This document shows positions 27,931 through 36,134 of a stretch of DNA of 64,000 nt, piece after piece. The position numbers were made by a program, and so were the translations under genes. How positions within the stretch are numbered: position 1 is the stretch's first letter; each line of letters starts with the position of its first letter. The DNA comes from Corynebacterium kalidii (GTDB taxonomy: Bacteria; Actinomycetota; Actinomycetes; Mycobacteriales; Mycobacteriaceae): assembly GCF_022869005.1 (NCBI RefSeq), contig NZ_JALIEA010000011.1, forward strand, positions 62,001 to 126,000, in the 5' to 3' direction. Below the pieces are notes generated by a model. That model was given only the letters and a program-made list of their open reading frames with translations. It made no database searches and was not told the origin of the DNA.

Positions 27931-27984
27931 AAGTCTGGCGCCGTGCATTTCCAGGCCCGGAAACCTGCACGGTGCCGGACTTTT
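27931..27984 (+). terminator. Repeated hairpin, copy 3 (before menD)
   Basis: A 17-bp stem (27931-27947 with 27966-27982) with two wobble pairs, an 18-nt loop and TTTT. It begins 20 bp after the frameshifted gene and 36 bp before the menD -10, so it insulates menD from upstream transcription. Confidence 0.78.
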
Positions 27985-28019
27985 CCCGAGTCGTTTACGG
28001 CCACCCTGTCCGGTCCGGG

Positions 28020-28025
28020 TAGCGT
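28020..28025 (+). promoter_or_regulatory. -10 hexamer TAGCGT, leaderless start of menD
   Basis: TAGCGT is 7 nt from GTG 28033. No Shine-Dalgarno precedes the start. Confidence 0.5.
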
Positions 28026-28032
28026 CAGGGCC

Positions 28033-29868
28033 GTGACTGAACGGATGCATGAGCACGAACACAACGACGTCGTCCCGACCTCGTCGCCTGCCACACGTGT
28101 GGCGGCGGTCGTCGTCGACGCCTTCATCGCCAACGGTGTGCGGGAGGCGGTCGTCTGCCCGGGGTCGCGGTCGGCACCGTTGGCGCTGGCCTTCGCTGAG
28201 GCAGACCGTCTGCACCGGCTGCGTCTGCACGTGCGCACCGACGAACGCTCCGGCTCCTTCCTTGCGCTGGGCCTGGCGAAACGCTCGGGGCGCGCGGTCC
28301 CGGTGGTGATGACCTCGGGCACGGCGGTGGCGAACTGCCTCCCGGCGATGGTCGAGGCCACGGCGGCCGGGGTGCCGCTGGTCGTGGTGTCGGCGAACCG
28401 CCCGTGGGAGCTGCTGGGGTCGGGGGCGAACCAGACGATCGACCAGTTCGGCATCTTCGGCAGCCATGCGGTGGCGGCGGTGGGCATTGACGCTGCGGTC
28501 CGGACGGACGCCCCGGCGGACGCGGACGCTGACACTGTCCGCGAGCAGGTGGCGCATGCCGTGGCCTGTGCGACGGCCCCGGTCGACGGCGGCGGTGTCC
28601 AGGTCGACATCCCCTTCACCGAGCCGTTGGTGCCGACCTCGACCACAGAGGTGAGCCTGGCTGCGCGGGAGGCCGCCGGGCAGACCGTGGGCACCGTCCG
28701 GGCGTCCGGGACGCTCAGGACGCCGGTGGTGCCGTCGGCCGTGGTGGACCTGTCGCGCCGTACTCTCGTCGTCGCCGGGGACGTGCGTGACAAGGTCTGG
28801 GCCCGGTACATCCTCGATGAGCTCGCCGGTGTGCCGACGATCGCGGAGCCGGGGTGTCCCGCCCCGGACACCCCGGTGCATCCGGCGGCGGCCGGCCTGT
28901 TCACCGCGGAGATCGGCGCGGGCGTCGGCGACGGCGGGTACCGTGCGCAGATGCGTCCGGAGCAGATCGTGCTCGTCGGGCGTCCCACCCTGCACCGGGG
29001 GATCGCCCGGCTGCTCGCGGACCCGGGGATCCGGGTGTTCCCGGTGACCGACCGGGCGACGGCACCCTCGGTGGGGCGTGTGGACCTGGAGACGGCGGCA
29101 CCGTTGCACGGTGTCACGGTGACCGGCGAACACCCCCGGGGGTGGCTGCGGACCTGTGCCGCGGCGGGTGAGGTCGCCGCGGAGGCCGTCCGCGAGGAGA
29201 TCGCGGGCGCGGAGTTCACCGGCCTGCATGTCGCGGCGGCGGTGACGGACAGTCTCGCCGACGGCGACGCGGTGGTGCTGGGTGCGTCGTCGGCGGTGCG
29301 GGACGCCTCCCTGACGGGGCTGCCGTTCCCGGGCGTGGACGTGACCGCCAGCCGTGGCGCCGCGGGGATCGACGGGACGGTGTCCACGGCGGTGGGTGTG
29401 GCGCTGGCGCATGCGTCCGAGCAGCCGGACCTGGTGCGCGCACCGCGGACGGTGGCGTTGATGGGCGACCTGACGTTCCTCCACGACATCAACGGGTTGT
29501 CGGCGGGGCCGGGTGAACCGCGTCCGGAGAACCTGGTGATCGTGGTCTCCAACGACGACGGCGGTGCCATCTTCGAGACGCTTGAGGTCGGGGCGTCGGG
29601 TCTGCGGCACTTCGACGACGGCGCGTCCGCGTTCGACCGTGTCGTCGGCACACCGACCGGCGCTGACCTGGGTGCGCTGTGCGCCGGTTACGGCGTCGGG
29701 CACCAGCGGGTGGAGTCGCTGCAGGACCTGCGCCTGGCGCTCGAGAACCATGCTGAGGGGGCCGGTGGGTTGCTGGTGGTGGAGGCCGTGGTGTCGCGTG
29801 AACCGCGGGAGCGGATGCACCGGGGGCTCACGGCGAAGACGACGGTCTCCCCGGCGGGGAAGGGGTAG
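28033..29868 (+). CDS. menD: SEPHCHC synthase
   Basis: A 611-residue thiamine diphosphate enzyme that joins isochorismate and 2-oxoglutarate, the first committed step of menaquinone synthesis. Visible features are VCPGSRSAPLALAF near the N-terminus, RTDERSGSFLALGLAKRSG (the ThDP glutamate), VSANRPWELLGSGANQTIDQ, ASRGAAGIDGTVSTAVG and the ThDP/Mg segment ending in VVSNDDGGAIF. The GTG start follows from the -10; ATG 28045 is an alternative. Its substrate needs an isochorismate synthase, which is not encoded in this cluster. Confidence 0.96.
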   Translation: MTERMHEHEHNDVVPTSSPATRVAAVVVDAFIANGVREAVVCPGSRSAPLALAFAEADRLHRLRLHVRTDERSGSFLALGLAKRSGRAVPVVMTSGTAVANCLPAMVEATAAGVPLVVVSANRPWELLGSGANQTIDQFGIFGSHAVAAVGIDAAVRTDAPADADADTVREQVAHAVACATAPVDGGGVQVDIPFTEPLVPTSTTEVSLAAREAAGQTVGTVRASGTLRTPVVPSAVVDLSRRTLVVAGDVRDKVWARYILDELAGVPTIAEPGCPAPDTPVHPAAAGLFTAEIGAGVGDGGYRAQMRPEQIVLVGRPTLHRGIARLLADPGIRVFPVTDRATAPSVGRVDLETAAPLHGVTVTGEHPRGWLRTCAAAGEVAAEAVREEIAGAEFTGLHVAAAVTDSLADGDAVVLGASSAVRDASLTGLPFPGVDVTASRGAAGIDGTVSTAVGVALAHASEQPDLVRAPRTVALMGDLTFLHDINGLSAGPGEPRPENLVIVVSNDDGGAIFETLEVGASGLRHFDDGASAFDRVVGTPTGADLGALCAGYGVGHQRVESLQDLRLALENHAEGAGGLLVVEAVVSREPRERMHRGLTAKTTVSPAGKG

Positions 29869-29874
29869 GCGCGC

Positions 29875-30381
29875 GTGCTGACGGTTCCGTCGTTCCTCCG
29901 GTCCTTCCGTCCGACGCGGACGCTGGTGCACCGCCGTCTGGTGCAGCTGGTGCTCGCCCTGTTCCTGCTGGCCAGTGCGGTCTGCGGCATGGTGGTGGTG
30001 AACGCCGGGGTCAACGACTTGAAGATCTCCCGGGACCGTGGCGTCGCGGTGGCCGACGTGCTCAGCGACGGTCCGACCACCCTGGTGCGTTTCCGGGACG
30101 ACGCCGGTGTCTACCACCAGCCCGACCGCGGCCTGAAGTACCCGACAGGGTTGTCCCAGGGGGACCGGGTCTACGTCGACTACCAGCGTTCCGACACGGA
30201 GAACGTGAAGGTGCAGGGGCGCGGGTGGACCTTGTCGGTGATCCCGGCGTTGTCGGTGTGGGTGGTTGCCGCGGTGGTGACGGGGGCGTTGTTCGTGGCG
30301 TTGCAGGTCTGGTGGCGTCGGGGACAGCGGGGGACAACGGGGGACGGTAGGGCCGGCCCCGGCGGTCGACCAGGCAGGTGA
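29875..30381 (+). CDS. DUF3592 membrane protein
   Basis: A 168-residue protein with two hydrophobic helices (residues about 23-45 and 120-143) flanking an outer beta-rich domain of about 70 residues with [14 protein letters not shown]. It fits the DUF3592 family and corresponds in position to Rv0556 next to menD in M. tuberculosis (from memory). It begins 6 nt after the menD stop, so it should be co-translated. The function is unknown. Confidence 0.78.
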   Translation: MLTVPSFLRSFRPTRTLVHRRLVQLVLALFLLASAVCGMVVVNAGVNDLKISRDRGVAVADVLSDGPTTLVRFRDDAGVYHQPDRGLKYPTGLSQGDRVYVDYQRSDTENVKVQGRGWTLSVIPALSVWVVAAVVTGALFVALQVWWRRGQRGTTGDGRAGPGGRPGR

Positions 30382-30402
30382 TCGACCGCGCCGGTGATCG
30401 AC

Positions 30403-30408
30403 TAGGCT
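30403..30408 (+). promoter_or_regulatory. -10 hexamer TAGGCT, leaderless start of menG
   Basis: TAGGCT is 8 nt from GTG 30417, giving menG its own start site within a few bases of the end of the preceding gene. Confidence 0.5.
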
Positions 30409-30416
30409 TGGTCACC

Positions 30417-31109
30417 GTGTCACGAGCCAGCCTGGAGAAGAACCCGACCGACGTCGCCCGCATGTTCGACGCCGTCGGAAAGAACTACGACCTGACCAAC
30501 ACGGTGCTGTCCTTCGGGCAGGACCGCGCGTGGCGTAAGCGCACCCGGCGTCGGCTCGACCTGGCCCCGGGGGACAAGGTGTTGGACCTGGCGGCCGGCA
30601 CGGCCGTGTCCACGGTGGAGCTCTCCGAGTCCGGGGCATGGTGTGTGGCCTGCGACTTCTCTTCCGGGATGTTGGCCGCGGGCAGGGACCGGGACGTTCC
30701 GAAGGTCTGCGGGGACGGGATGAACCTCCCGTTCCCGGACAACACCTTCGACGCGGTGACGATCAGCTTCGGGCTGCGGAACATCGTCGACCCGGCGGCG
30801 GGGCTGCGGGAGATGGCCCGGGTCACCAAGCCCGGGGGACGGCTCACGGTGTGCGAGTTCTCCACCCCGGTTGTCCCGGTGTTCCGGACGGTCTACATGG
30901 AGTACCTGATGCGTGCGCTCCCGGCGGTCGCCAAGGCCGTGTCGTCGAACGCGGAGGCCTACGTGTACCTGGCCGAGTCGATCCGGGAGTGGCCGGACCA
31001 GGAGGCCCTGGCCGCGCTGGTGAACCGGTCCGGATGGGAAGGGTGCGGGTGGCAGAACCTGACCTTCGGGATCACGGCGCTGCACAGCGCCACGAAGCCG
31101 GCGGAATAG
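30417..31109 (+). CDS. menG: Demethylmenaquinone methyltransferase
   Basis: A 230-residue SAM methyltransferase of the UbiE/MenG family that adds the C2 methyl of menaquinone. Motif I is [39 protein letters not shown] holds the next motifs, and [19 protein letters not shown] the family signature. Some annotators call it ubiE or menH. An in-frame ATC at 30378 precedes the chosen start but runs into the DUF3592 gene. Confidence 0.95.
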   Translation: MSRASLEKNPTDVARMFDAVGKNYDLTNTVLSFGQDRAWRKRTRRRLDLAPGDKVLDLAAGTAVSTVELSESGAWCVACDFSSGMLAAGRDRDVPKVCGDGMNLPFPDNTFDAVTISFGLRNIVDPAAGLREMARVTKPGGRLTVCEFSTPVVPVFRTVYMEYLMRALPAVAKAVSSNAEAYVYLAESIREWPDQEALAALVNRSGWEGCGWQNLTFGITALHSATKPAE

Positions 31110-31145
31110 CGGGGGACTGCGGGGGCAGCGGGGGACTGCCGCGGG

Positions 31146-32447
31146 TCAGACCCCGAACAGGGGCCGTGACTCCGCGTGCCAGAACCGGTCGTGGGCGCTG
31201 CTGAGGCGTCCTGCGGCCAACCAGGCGCGGGCGGTGAGGTCCCGGTCTTCCGGGGTGACGAGGTTGCCCATCAGCCGGGCGGCGGTTCCCATCAACGGTT
31301 CGGCGAGGGGGCCGCGCATCCCCACGGGGCCGAGCGCGGACAGCAGGCCCGGCCTGGTCAGCAGCGTGGCTGCCCGTCGTGCGAGGGAGAAGGCGTCGCC
31401 GTAGCGTCCCCGCAGGTGGGCGGGCCACATGTGGCGCAGGCCGTCCGGGCAGTGGTCGGCGTCCGGCAGCATGTCGACGACGTCGGCCGCTGATTCGAGG
31501 GCGTAGTCGATGCCTTCCCCGTTCAACGGGTTGACCAGCGCGGCGGTGTCGCCGACGGCGGCCCAGTTCGTCCCGGCGACGCGGGTGACTTCCCCGCCCA
31601 TCGGCAGGAGCGCGCTGGCGACGTGGGTCGGCTCGCCGAGGGCCCACTCGTCCCGGCACTGTGCGGCGTAGGACGCCAGCAGCTTGCGGACGTTGACCTT
31701 CGCCGGCCGCTGTGAGGTGGACAGTGCACCGCACCCCAGGTTCACCGCCGACCCGTGGGTGCCCTCGGTGCCCAGCGGGAAGATCCAGCCGTAGCCGGGT
31801 TGCGCGACGCCGTCGTCGTCGCGGAGTTCCAGGTGCGAGTGGATCCAGGGTTCGTCACCTAACGGGCTGGCACAGTACGAGCGGGCGGCGACGCCGTGGA
31901 CGAGGCCCCGCAGCCACTGTGTCCCCAGTGTCCGGGCCAGCCCGCTGCGCACCCCTTCGGCGAGGATGAGGTAGCGGCAGCGCACGCGGGTGCCGTCGGC
32001 GAAGACCACGGCGCGTACCCGGCGGGCCCCGCGGACCAGTTCGGTGTCCACGTCCACCGCCTTGACTCCGGTGGACAGCCGCGCGCCGGAGGCGACGGCG
32101 CGTTCCACCAGGGCGTTGTCGAGGTCGCTGCGCGCGACGGCCGTCCCTCGGGCGGGGAACCGGGGGTGTGCGGGCCACGGGGCGGTGACGGAACCGCCGA
32201 AGCCGTGGAGTTTCAGTCCGCGGATCTCCGGGCGTCCGGCGTCGGCCGCGACGAGGTCGGACGCGCCGAGCCGGTCGAGCGCGTGGACCGCGCGCGGGGT
32301 GAGCCCGTCGCCGCAGGTCTTGTCCCGTGGGAAGTCCTGCATGTCCACGAGCAGGACGTCCCGGCCGGCGAGGGCGGCACGGTGCGCCGCTGCGGAACCA
32401 GCCGGTCCGGCGCCGACGACGAGAACTTCGCACGCTGTGTCATTCAT
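31146..32447 (-). CDS. menJ: MenJ-like geranylgeranyl reductase family flavoprotein
   Basis: A 433-residue FAD enzyme with the dinucleotide motif VVGAGPAGSAAAHRAALAG at the N-terminus, CGDGLTPRAV, and the second FAD motif VGDTAALVNPLNGEGIDYAL. In mycobacteria MenJ saturates one isoprene unit of menaquinone, and the location between menG and the polyprenyl synthase is the same as for Rv0561c. The 3' end converges on menG across a 36-bp G-rich gap. The minus-strand hexamer near the ATG (TAGGCG) is a poor -10. Confidence 0.9.
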   Translation of the reverse strand: MNDTACEVLVVGAGPAGSAAAHRAALAGRDVLLVDMQDFPRDKTCGDGLTPRAVHALDRLGASDLVAADAGRPEIRGLKLHGFGGSVTAPWPAHPRFPARGTAVARSDLDNALVERAVASGARLSTGVKAVDVDTELVRGARRVRAVVFADGTRVRCRYLILAEGVRSGLARTLGTQWLRGLVHGVAARSYCASPLGDEPWIHSHLELRDDDGVAQPGYGWIFPLGTEGTHGSAVNLGCGALSTSQRPAKVNVRKLLASYAAQCRDEWALGEPTHVASALLPMGGEVTRVAGTNWAAVGDTAALVNPLNGEGIDYALESAADVVDMLPDADHCPDGLRHMWPAHLRGRYGDAFSLARRAATLLTRPGLLSALGPVGMRGPLAEPLMGTAARLMGNLVTPEDRDLTARAWLAAGRLSSAHDRFWHAESRPLFGV

Positions 32448-32597
32448 CGTCGCCTATTGTGGCACGACGGTGCGCCGGCGAGGGGGATAGCGCGGGGGAT
32501 AGACGGGGTGGGGCGGCCGTGTCCCCCGGGTGCCCCGTCCTGGTTCCCCCGGGAAACCCAGTTGCTGCTCGTCTGGGTTCGTGCCGAGGTGCTGGTC

Positions 32598-32603
32598 TAC
32601 AGT
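32598..32603 (+). promoter_or_regulatory. Possible -10 TACAGT for the polyprenyl synthase
   Basis: TACAGT is followed by a leader of about 50 nt. No -35 was convincing. Confidence 0.35.
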
Positions 32604-32658
32604 AGCGGGAGCAAGATTTTCCAGAGCAGACGTTTGACGGACAGAGGCTACGTAATTC

Positions 32659-33678
32659 ATGGCAAGCACTAACTCGGATGTGCGGGTGGGGCTCGATCTC
32701 GGTGACGAGCACCTGAACACCGCCGTCCCGGACGGCCTGGCCCGTGTGGAGGGCAGGCTCCGCGAGGTCCTGTCGTCGGGGGAGACCTTTCTCACCGACA
32801 AGATCAGCCACCTCGCGCTCTCCGGTGGGAAACGCTTCCGTCCGATGTTCGCCCTGCTGGCGGCACAGTACGGGCAGGACGAACAGAGCAGCACGCGTGC
32901 CGACGTGACCGACGCCGCCGTCGTCGTCGAACTCACCCACCTGGCCACGCTGTACCACGACGACGTGATGGACGAGGCGGAGCGTCGCCGCGGTGCGCCG
33001 AGCGCGAACGCCCGCTGGTCGAACTCGGTCGCCATCCTCGCCGGGGACTACATCTTCGCCGTCGCCTCCGCGCTGATGGCGGACCTGGGGACCGAGACTG
33101 TGCGCCACTTCGCCGAGACCTTCGGTGAGCTGGTCACCGGGCAGATGCGCGAGACCGTCGGTCCGCCTGCCGACGAGGACGACATCGAGCACTACATGCA
33201 GGTCATCCAGGAGAAGACCGGTGTGCTCATCGCCTCGGCCGGCTACCTCGGGGCGCTGCACGCCGGTGTGCCGGAGGACCAGCGGACCGCCCTGTTCCGG
33301 TTCGGCCGGCACCTGGGCCAGGTCTTCCAGATCGTCGACGACATCATCGACATCTGGTCTGATCCGGAGGAGTCGGGGAAGACCCCCGGGACAGACCTGC
33401 GCGAAGGGGTGTTCACCCTCCCGGTGCTCTACGCGATGCGTGAGGACACCGCGGGCGGGGCGCGCCTGCGGGAGCTGCTGACCGGCCCTGTGACGGACGA
33501 CGACCTCGTCGCGGAGGCCCTGACCCTCATCCGCGCCTCCGACGGGCGGGAGAGGGCGCTGGCCGACGTCGAGCGCTACCGGGGACTCGGGGAGGACGAG
33601 CTGGCGCTCCTGCCGGACGTCCCCGCCACGACGGCCCTGCGTAACCTCATGGCCTATTCGCTGGGACGCCTGGGCTGA
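32659..33678 (+). CDS. Trans-polyprenyl diphosphate synthase, menaquinone side chain
   Basis: A 339-residue isoprenyl diphosphate synthase. The first aspartate-rich motif is DDVMD (Asp101-Asp105) in LYHDDVMDEAERRRG and the second DDIID (Asp227-Asp231). The residues before the first motif are small or moderate in size (THLATLYH), fitting a long-chain product, probably the side chain that MenA transfers. It matches the position of grcC1 (Rv0562). The exact chain length cannot be read from sequence. Confidence 0.92.
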   Translation: MASTNSDVRVGLDLGDEHLNTAVPDGLARVEGRLREVLSSGETFLTDKISHLALSGGKRFRPMFALLAAQYGQDEQSSTRADVTDAAVVVELTHLATLYHDDVMDEAERRRGAPSANARWSNSVAILAGDYIFAVASALMADLGTETVRHFAETFGELVTGQMRETVGPPADEDDIEHYMQVIQEKTGVLIASAGYLGALHAGVPEDQRTALFRFGRHLGQVFQIVDDIIDIWSDPEESGKTPGTDLREGVFTLPVLYAMREDTAGGARLRELLTGPVTDDDLVAEALTLIRASDGRERALADVERYRGLGEDELALLPDVPATTALRNLMAYSLGRLG

Positions 33679-33775
33679 GTGGTGTCCTGGTGGCATCCTG
33701 GTGGTGTCCTGACCAGCTGATTTGCAGGTTGGGTAAGACCTCGTAGTAGGGTATCCCTCGCACCGTGAGGTGCAC

Positions 33776-33857
33776 GCCAGGTTGCCCGAGCGGCCAAAGG
33801 GAGCGGACTGTAAATCCGCCGGCATTGCCTTCAAAGGTTCGAATCCTTTACCTGGCA
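33776..33857 (+). tRNA. tRNA-Tyr (GTA)
   Basis: An 82-nt class II tRNA. The acceptor arms gccaggt and acctggc pair fully, the discriminator is A, the anticodon loop ctGTAaa lies at 33808-33814, and there is a long variable arm followed by the T-loop ggttcgaatcc. CCA is not encoded. Confidence 0.97.
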
Positions 33858-33863
33858 CACTGA

Positions 33864-33900
33864 ACCGCCCGAGGAGTGGAGACACTCCCCGGGCGGTTTT
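33864..33900 (+). terminator. Intrinsic terminator after tRNA-Tyr
   Basis: A 15-bp stem with one mismatch (33864-33878 with 33883-33897), a loop of 4 nt and TTTT at 33897-33900. Confidence 0.85.
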
Positions 33901-33960
33901 CTGCACGGTGGGGGTTGTGGGGTGTGGGGCGTGGGGGCGGCTGGTACCGGGCACGCATTC

Positions 33961-33995
33961 TGTCGCTTAGCCCGACTTTGTCGTTTCACCCGACT
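33961..33995. repeat. Two tandem 18-bp imperfect repeats
   Basis: The copies tgtcgcttagcccgact and tgtcgtttcacccgact begin 18 bp apart, about two helical turns. This spacing suits a protein-binding site, but none is known to me. Confidence 0.6.
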
Positions 33996-34386
33996 GTGGG
34001 GTGCCGGGCTCGGGCGGGGCCCGGGGTGGGCGTGGATGGGGCTTCTGGCAGGGGTGTGGGCTGACTGGCAGATCCACGGGTCGATTCCGGGCCCTGGATC
34101 GCCCTGTAGGTCTGCCACCGTGCACGGGGCTCTGCCAGGCGACCGATCTGCGGCACGGTGCTGTGTGGGGCCCGTGGGGTCGCTCGGCACGAAGGGGGGC
34201 GCGGAAGGGGTGATGCTGATCCGGGGGTCGCTCTTCTCGGGCATCGCGGATTCAGTGCCGGCCAGGGCGTGGGGTGTCGTCGATCCGGGCCGGAGGGGTC
34301 GGCTGTCCGGGGTCGGGGAGGCCGTGGACCGTGGTGTTGGCGACGAGGTGCGGGAGGGTGCTGCTGAATGGTGTCGTTTATCGGCG

Positions 34387-34414
34387 TTGACCTGCAGATT
34401 TGTGTAAGTACGGT
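34387..34414 (+). promoter_or_regulatory. Promoter of the tRNA-Thr/Met transcript
   Basis: -35 TTGACC (34387-34392), a 16-bp spacer and -10 TACGGT (34409-34414), about 75 nt before tRNA-Thr. Confidence 0.5.
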
Positions 34415-34496
34415 CGCTCTGGTTATTCTACTTCAGGCTTCAGGAGCTGGGGCCGGAACAACAGAGGTTGTTAACCGGTCCTGCTGTATGAGGTAC

Positions 34497-34569
34497 GCCC
34501 CCTTAGCTCAGTCGGCAGAGCGTTTCCATGGTAAGGAAAAGGTCGACAGTTCGATTCTGTCAGGGGGCT
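34497..34569 (+). tRNA. tRNA-Thr (GGT)
   Basis: A 73-nt tRNA. The acceptor gcccccT pairs with agggggc, the anticodon stem is tttcc/ggaaa with loop atGGTaa, and the T-loop is agttcgattct. The discriminator is T. CCA is not encoded. Confidence 0.96.
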
Positions 34570-34624
34570 CAAGTCATTTTGAGGCGACATCCGGTTTCCC
34601 GGTCACTGCCGGTTGAATGGCCCT

Positions 34625-34701
34625 GGCGGTGTAGCTCAGATGGTTAGAGCGCACGACTCATAATCGTGAGGTCCCGGGTTCGATCCCCGGCATCGCTACC
34701 A
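34625..34701 (+). tRNA. tRNA-Met (CAT)
   Basis: A 77-nt tRNA including an encoded CCA (34699-34701). The anticodon stem is cacga/tcgtg with loop ctCATaa. The acceptor stem pairs at position 1 as G-U, so the C1-A72 mismatch of initiators is absent; the elongator is favoured. A CAT anticodon could also be Ile2 after lysidine modification. Confidence 0.93.
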
Positions 34702-34711
34702 GAGTAAGACA

Positions 34712-34754
34712 CAGAACACCCCGTCACCTGCATTGCAGGAGGCGGGGTGTTCTG
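34712..34754 (+). terminator. Hairpin after tRNA-Met
   Basis: A perfect 12-bp outer stem (34712-34723 with 34743-34754) encloses a second hairpin cctgca/tgcagg. There is no T-run, so termination strength is uncertain. Confidence 0.65.
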
Positions 34755-34833
34755 CTGTGCGGGGTTATGGGGTCGCGATTCTTCCCGGATTCGTCCCGGA
34801 TTGCGTTGGGGGTGGCGTGTCCGGGGCGGGCGG

Positions 34834-34839
34834 TATGGT
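34834..34839 (+). promoter_or_regulatory. -10 hexamer TATGGT, leaderless start of the small gene pair
   Basis: TATGGT is 7 nt from ATG 34847. Confidence 0.5.
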
Positions 34840-34846
34840 TGGGACC

Positions 34847-35005
34847 ATGATGATTTTGACGCGGAAGCCGGTGACTCGGGAGCAGTATATCCGCGGCCTG
34901 ATGGACGCGTTCCACGAGACCCGGGAGAGCGCAGAGAAGACTGCCGACATGCACATCCTCCTCGACCAGGTCAACCTCATTCCCGATGATGGGGGACGGG
35001 GCTGA
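34847..35005 (+). CDS. Small protein of unknown function, first of a pair
   Basis: Fifty-two residues, starting MMILTRKPVTREQYIRGL and probably one helix-rich domain (MDAFHETRESAEKTADMHILLDQ). It has no membrane segment. The start codon is set by the -10 hexamer. The next gene begins 1 nt after its stop, so the two are one unit. It sits between tRNA-Met and tRNA-Trp with hairpins on both sides. The size and pairing resemble toxin-antitoxin or phage-derived cassettes, but nothing in the sequence proves this. Confidence 0.55.
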   Translation: MMILTRKPVTREQYIRGLMDAFHETRESAEKTADMHILLDQVNLIPDDGGRG

Positions 35006-35006
35006 C

Positions 35007-35291
35007 ATGAACGCGAGGCTGATGTACCAGCGCATTGCTGACGAGTCGGACCCGCCAGTTGTGTTCGGCCGGCTTCCCGTCGACGGGTACGAGCCACACG
35101 TCCTCCTAGATGACCTCGTGACGGCCGAATCGTGGCTGACTCGCGACGTCAAGGAGTGGTTCCTCGGCATGTGGATCGACGAGGGTTTCGACATGGATGA
35201 CCCGTACGACGTCGACGCGTTGGAGAATGTCCGCAAGTTCGCCGCGATGGACCCCGTCGTCGACCTGGAAACGTTGACAGATCAAGGCTGA
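35007..35291 (+). CDS. Small acidic protein of unknown function, second of a pair
   Basis: Ninety-four residues, strongly acidic (DDLVTAESWLTRDVKEWFLG and FDMDDPYDVDALENVRKF). No signal peptide or membrane segment. ATG 35007 follows the upstream stop by 1 nt with GGGGACGGGG before it; an in-frame ATG at 34986 would overlap the upstream gene. I do not recognise the family. Confidence 0.55.
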   Translation: MNARLMYQRIADESDPPVVFGRLPVDGYEPHVLLDDLVTAESWLTRDVKEWFLGMWIDEGFDMDDPYDVDALENVRKFAAMDPVVDLETLTDQG

Positions 35292-35637
35292 GCGTTCGGT
35301 TCGCCATCGACGATGTGGCCCGTGCACGAGTGGTGCGACGACTCCGACCGCCCAGCGACCGGGGCAGCGCATGGTTGTCCCGGTCGCCTCAACGGGCGAC
35401 CTCCGCGGCTGCGTCGCCGGGACCCCGGGCATTGTCGGTTTCGGCACCGCAAAACCGACAACGGCCCGGGTTACTGGCAAGGATCACCGGCGTGGTCCGG
35501 GGCCGGAGACCCGGTGCGGACAGGCCGTAGTTGTCCCCCGCGAGGTCCGGCTGATAGACTGCTGCGGTGCCGTTAACGCGGTGCAGTCCGTGAGACGTCG
35601 ACGTCTGCCCTCCGTGGTAGTCTGAGACACATCGCGA
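35292..35637. other. Hairpin-rich non-coding region before tRNA-Trp
   Basis: Two strong inverted repeats: 35354-35366 with 35376-35387 (gcgaccgggg/cccggtcgc core) and 35424-35441 with 35452-35470 (cccgggc...aaaccgacaa). One or both may terminate the small-gene transcript. No gene is supported. Confidence 0.55.
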
Positions 35638-35710
<73 letters not shown>

Positions 35711-35795
35711 CACATGCCCCCGGGATGCCGGGCCGGTAGGCGATACCGGTCCGGCAGACCCGGGGTTTCCCATATTCCGAGGAGCTGTAGATCAC

Positions 35796-36131
35796 GTGAG
35801 TGACGAGAAGAACAACGAAGTCGGTTCCGCCGGCGGTCCGTTGCGTCCGTCCGGCAAGCGTCAGGTCAGCGGGGAAGGGAACACCGCAGACCAGGGCAAC
35901 CGTGCTTCCGCCAAGGTCGCCGACGTCGACGGCGCGAGCTCCGGCGGCAACCGTGCCCTGGCGTTCCCGCGCTCCGTGGGCTCGGAGGTCAAGAAGGTCA
36001 TCTGGCCCACGGGCCGTGAAATGGTCACCTACTCGATTGTGACCATCGTCTTCCTCGTCGCCATCACGGCGATGTGCACCGTGGTCGACCTGCTGGCCGG
36101 CGAAGGTCTGGAGTTCATGTTCGGCCTCTGA
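35796..36131 (+). CDS. secE: Preprotein translocase subunit SecE
   Basis: A 111-residue subunit of the SecYEG channel. A long hydrophilic N-terminus rich in Ser, Gly and Asp precedes the conserved amphipathic segment (FPRSVGSEVKKVIWPTGREM) and one membrane helix (TYSIVTIVFLVAITAMCTVV). GTG start with GAGGAG before it. Confidence 0.95.
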   Translation: MSDEKNNEVGSAGGPLRPSGKRQVSGEGNTADQGNRASAKVADVDGASSGGNRALAFPRSVGSEVKKVIWPTGREMVTYSIVTIVFLVAITAMCTVVDLLAGEGLEFMFGL

Positions 36132-36134
36132 CCG

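Larger units (their letters stand above)
33901..34496. other. Non-coding region between tRNA-Tyr and tRNA-Thr
   Basis: Nearly 600 bp that support no gene: the open frame at 33922-34407 has no recognisable domain and unusual composition (rich in Gly, Trp and Arg). An 18-bp unit is repeated in tandem at 33961-33977 and 33979-33995 (14 of 17 bases identical). A promoter for the next tRNAs is at the right end. Confidence 0.6.

Noticed and set aside
24132..27984. Insertion sequence ends
   Set aside because: The three hairpins are inverted repeats, but no transposase lies between or beside them and no target duplication was seen.
26787..28022. Intact 411-residue protein
   Set aside because: The last part of that frame is Arg/Trp/Cys-rich noise, whereas the correct endonuclease-like domain continues in another frame.
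33922..34407. 161-codon frame between tRNA-Tyr and tRNA-Thr
   Set aside because: Composition is unusual, there is no Shine-Dalgarno or homology, and the region has repeats and a tRNA promoter.
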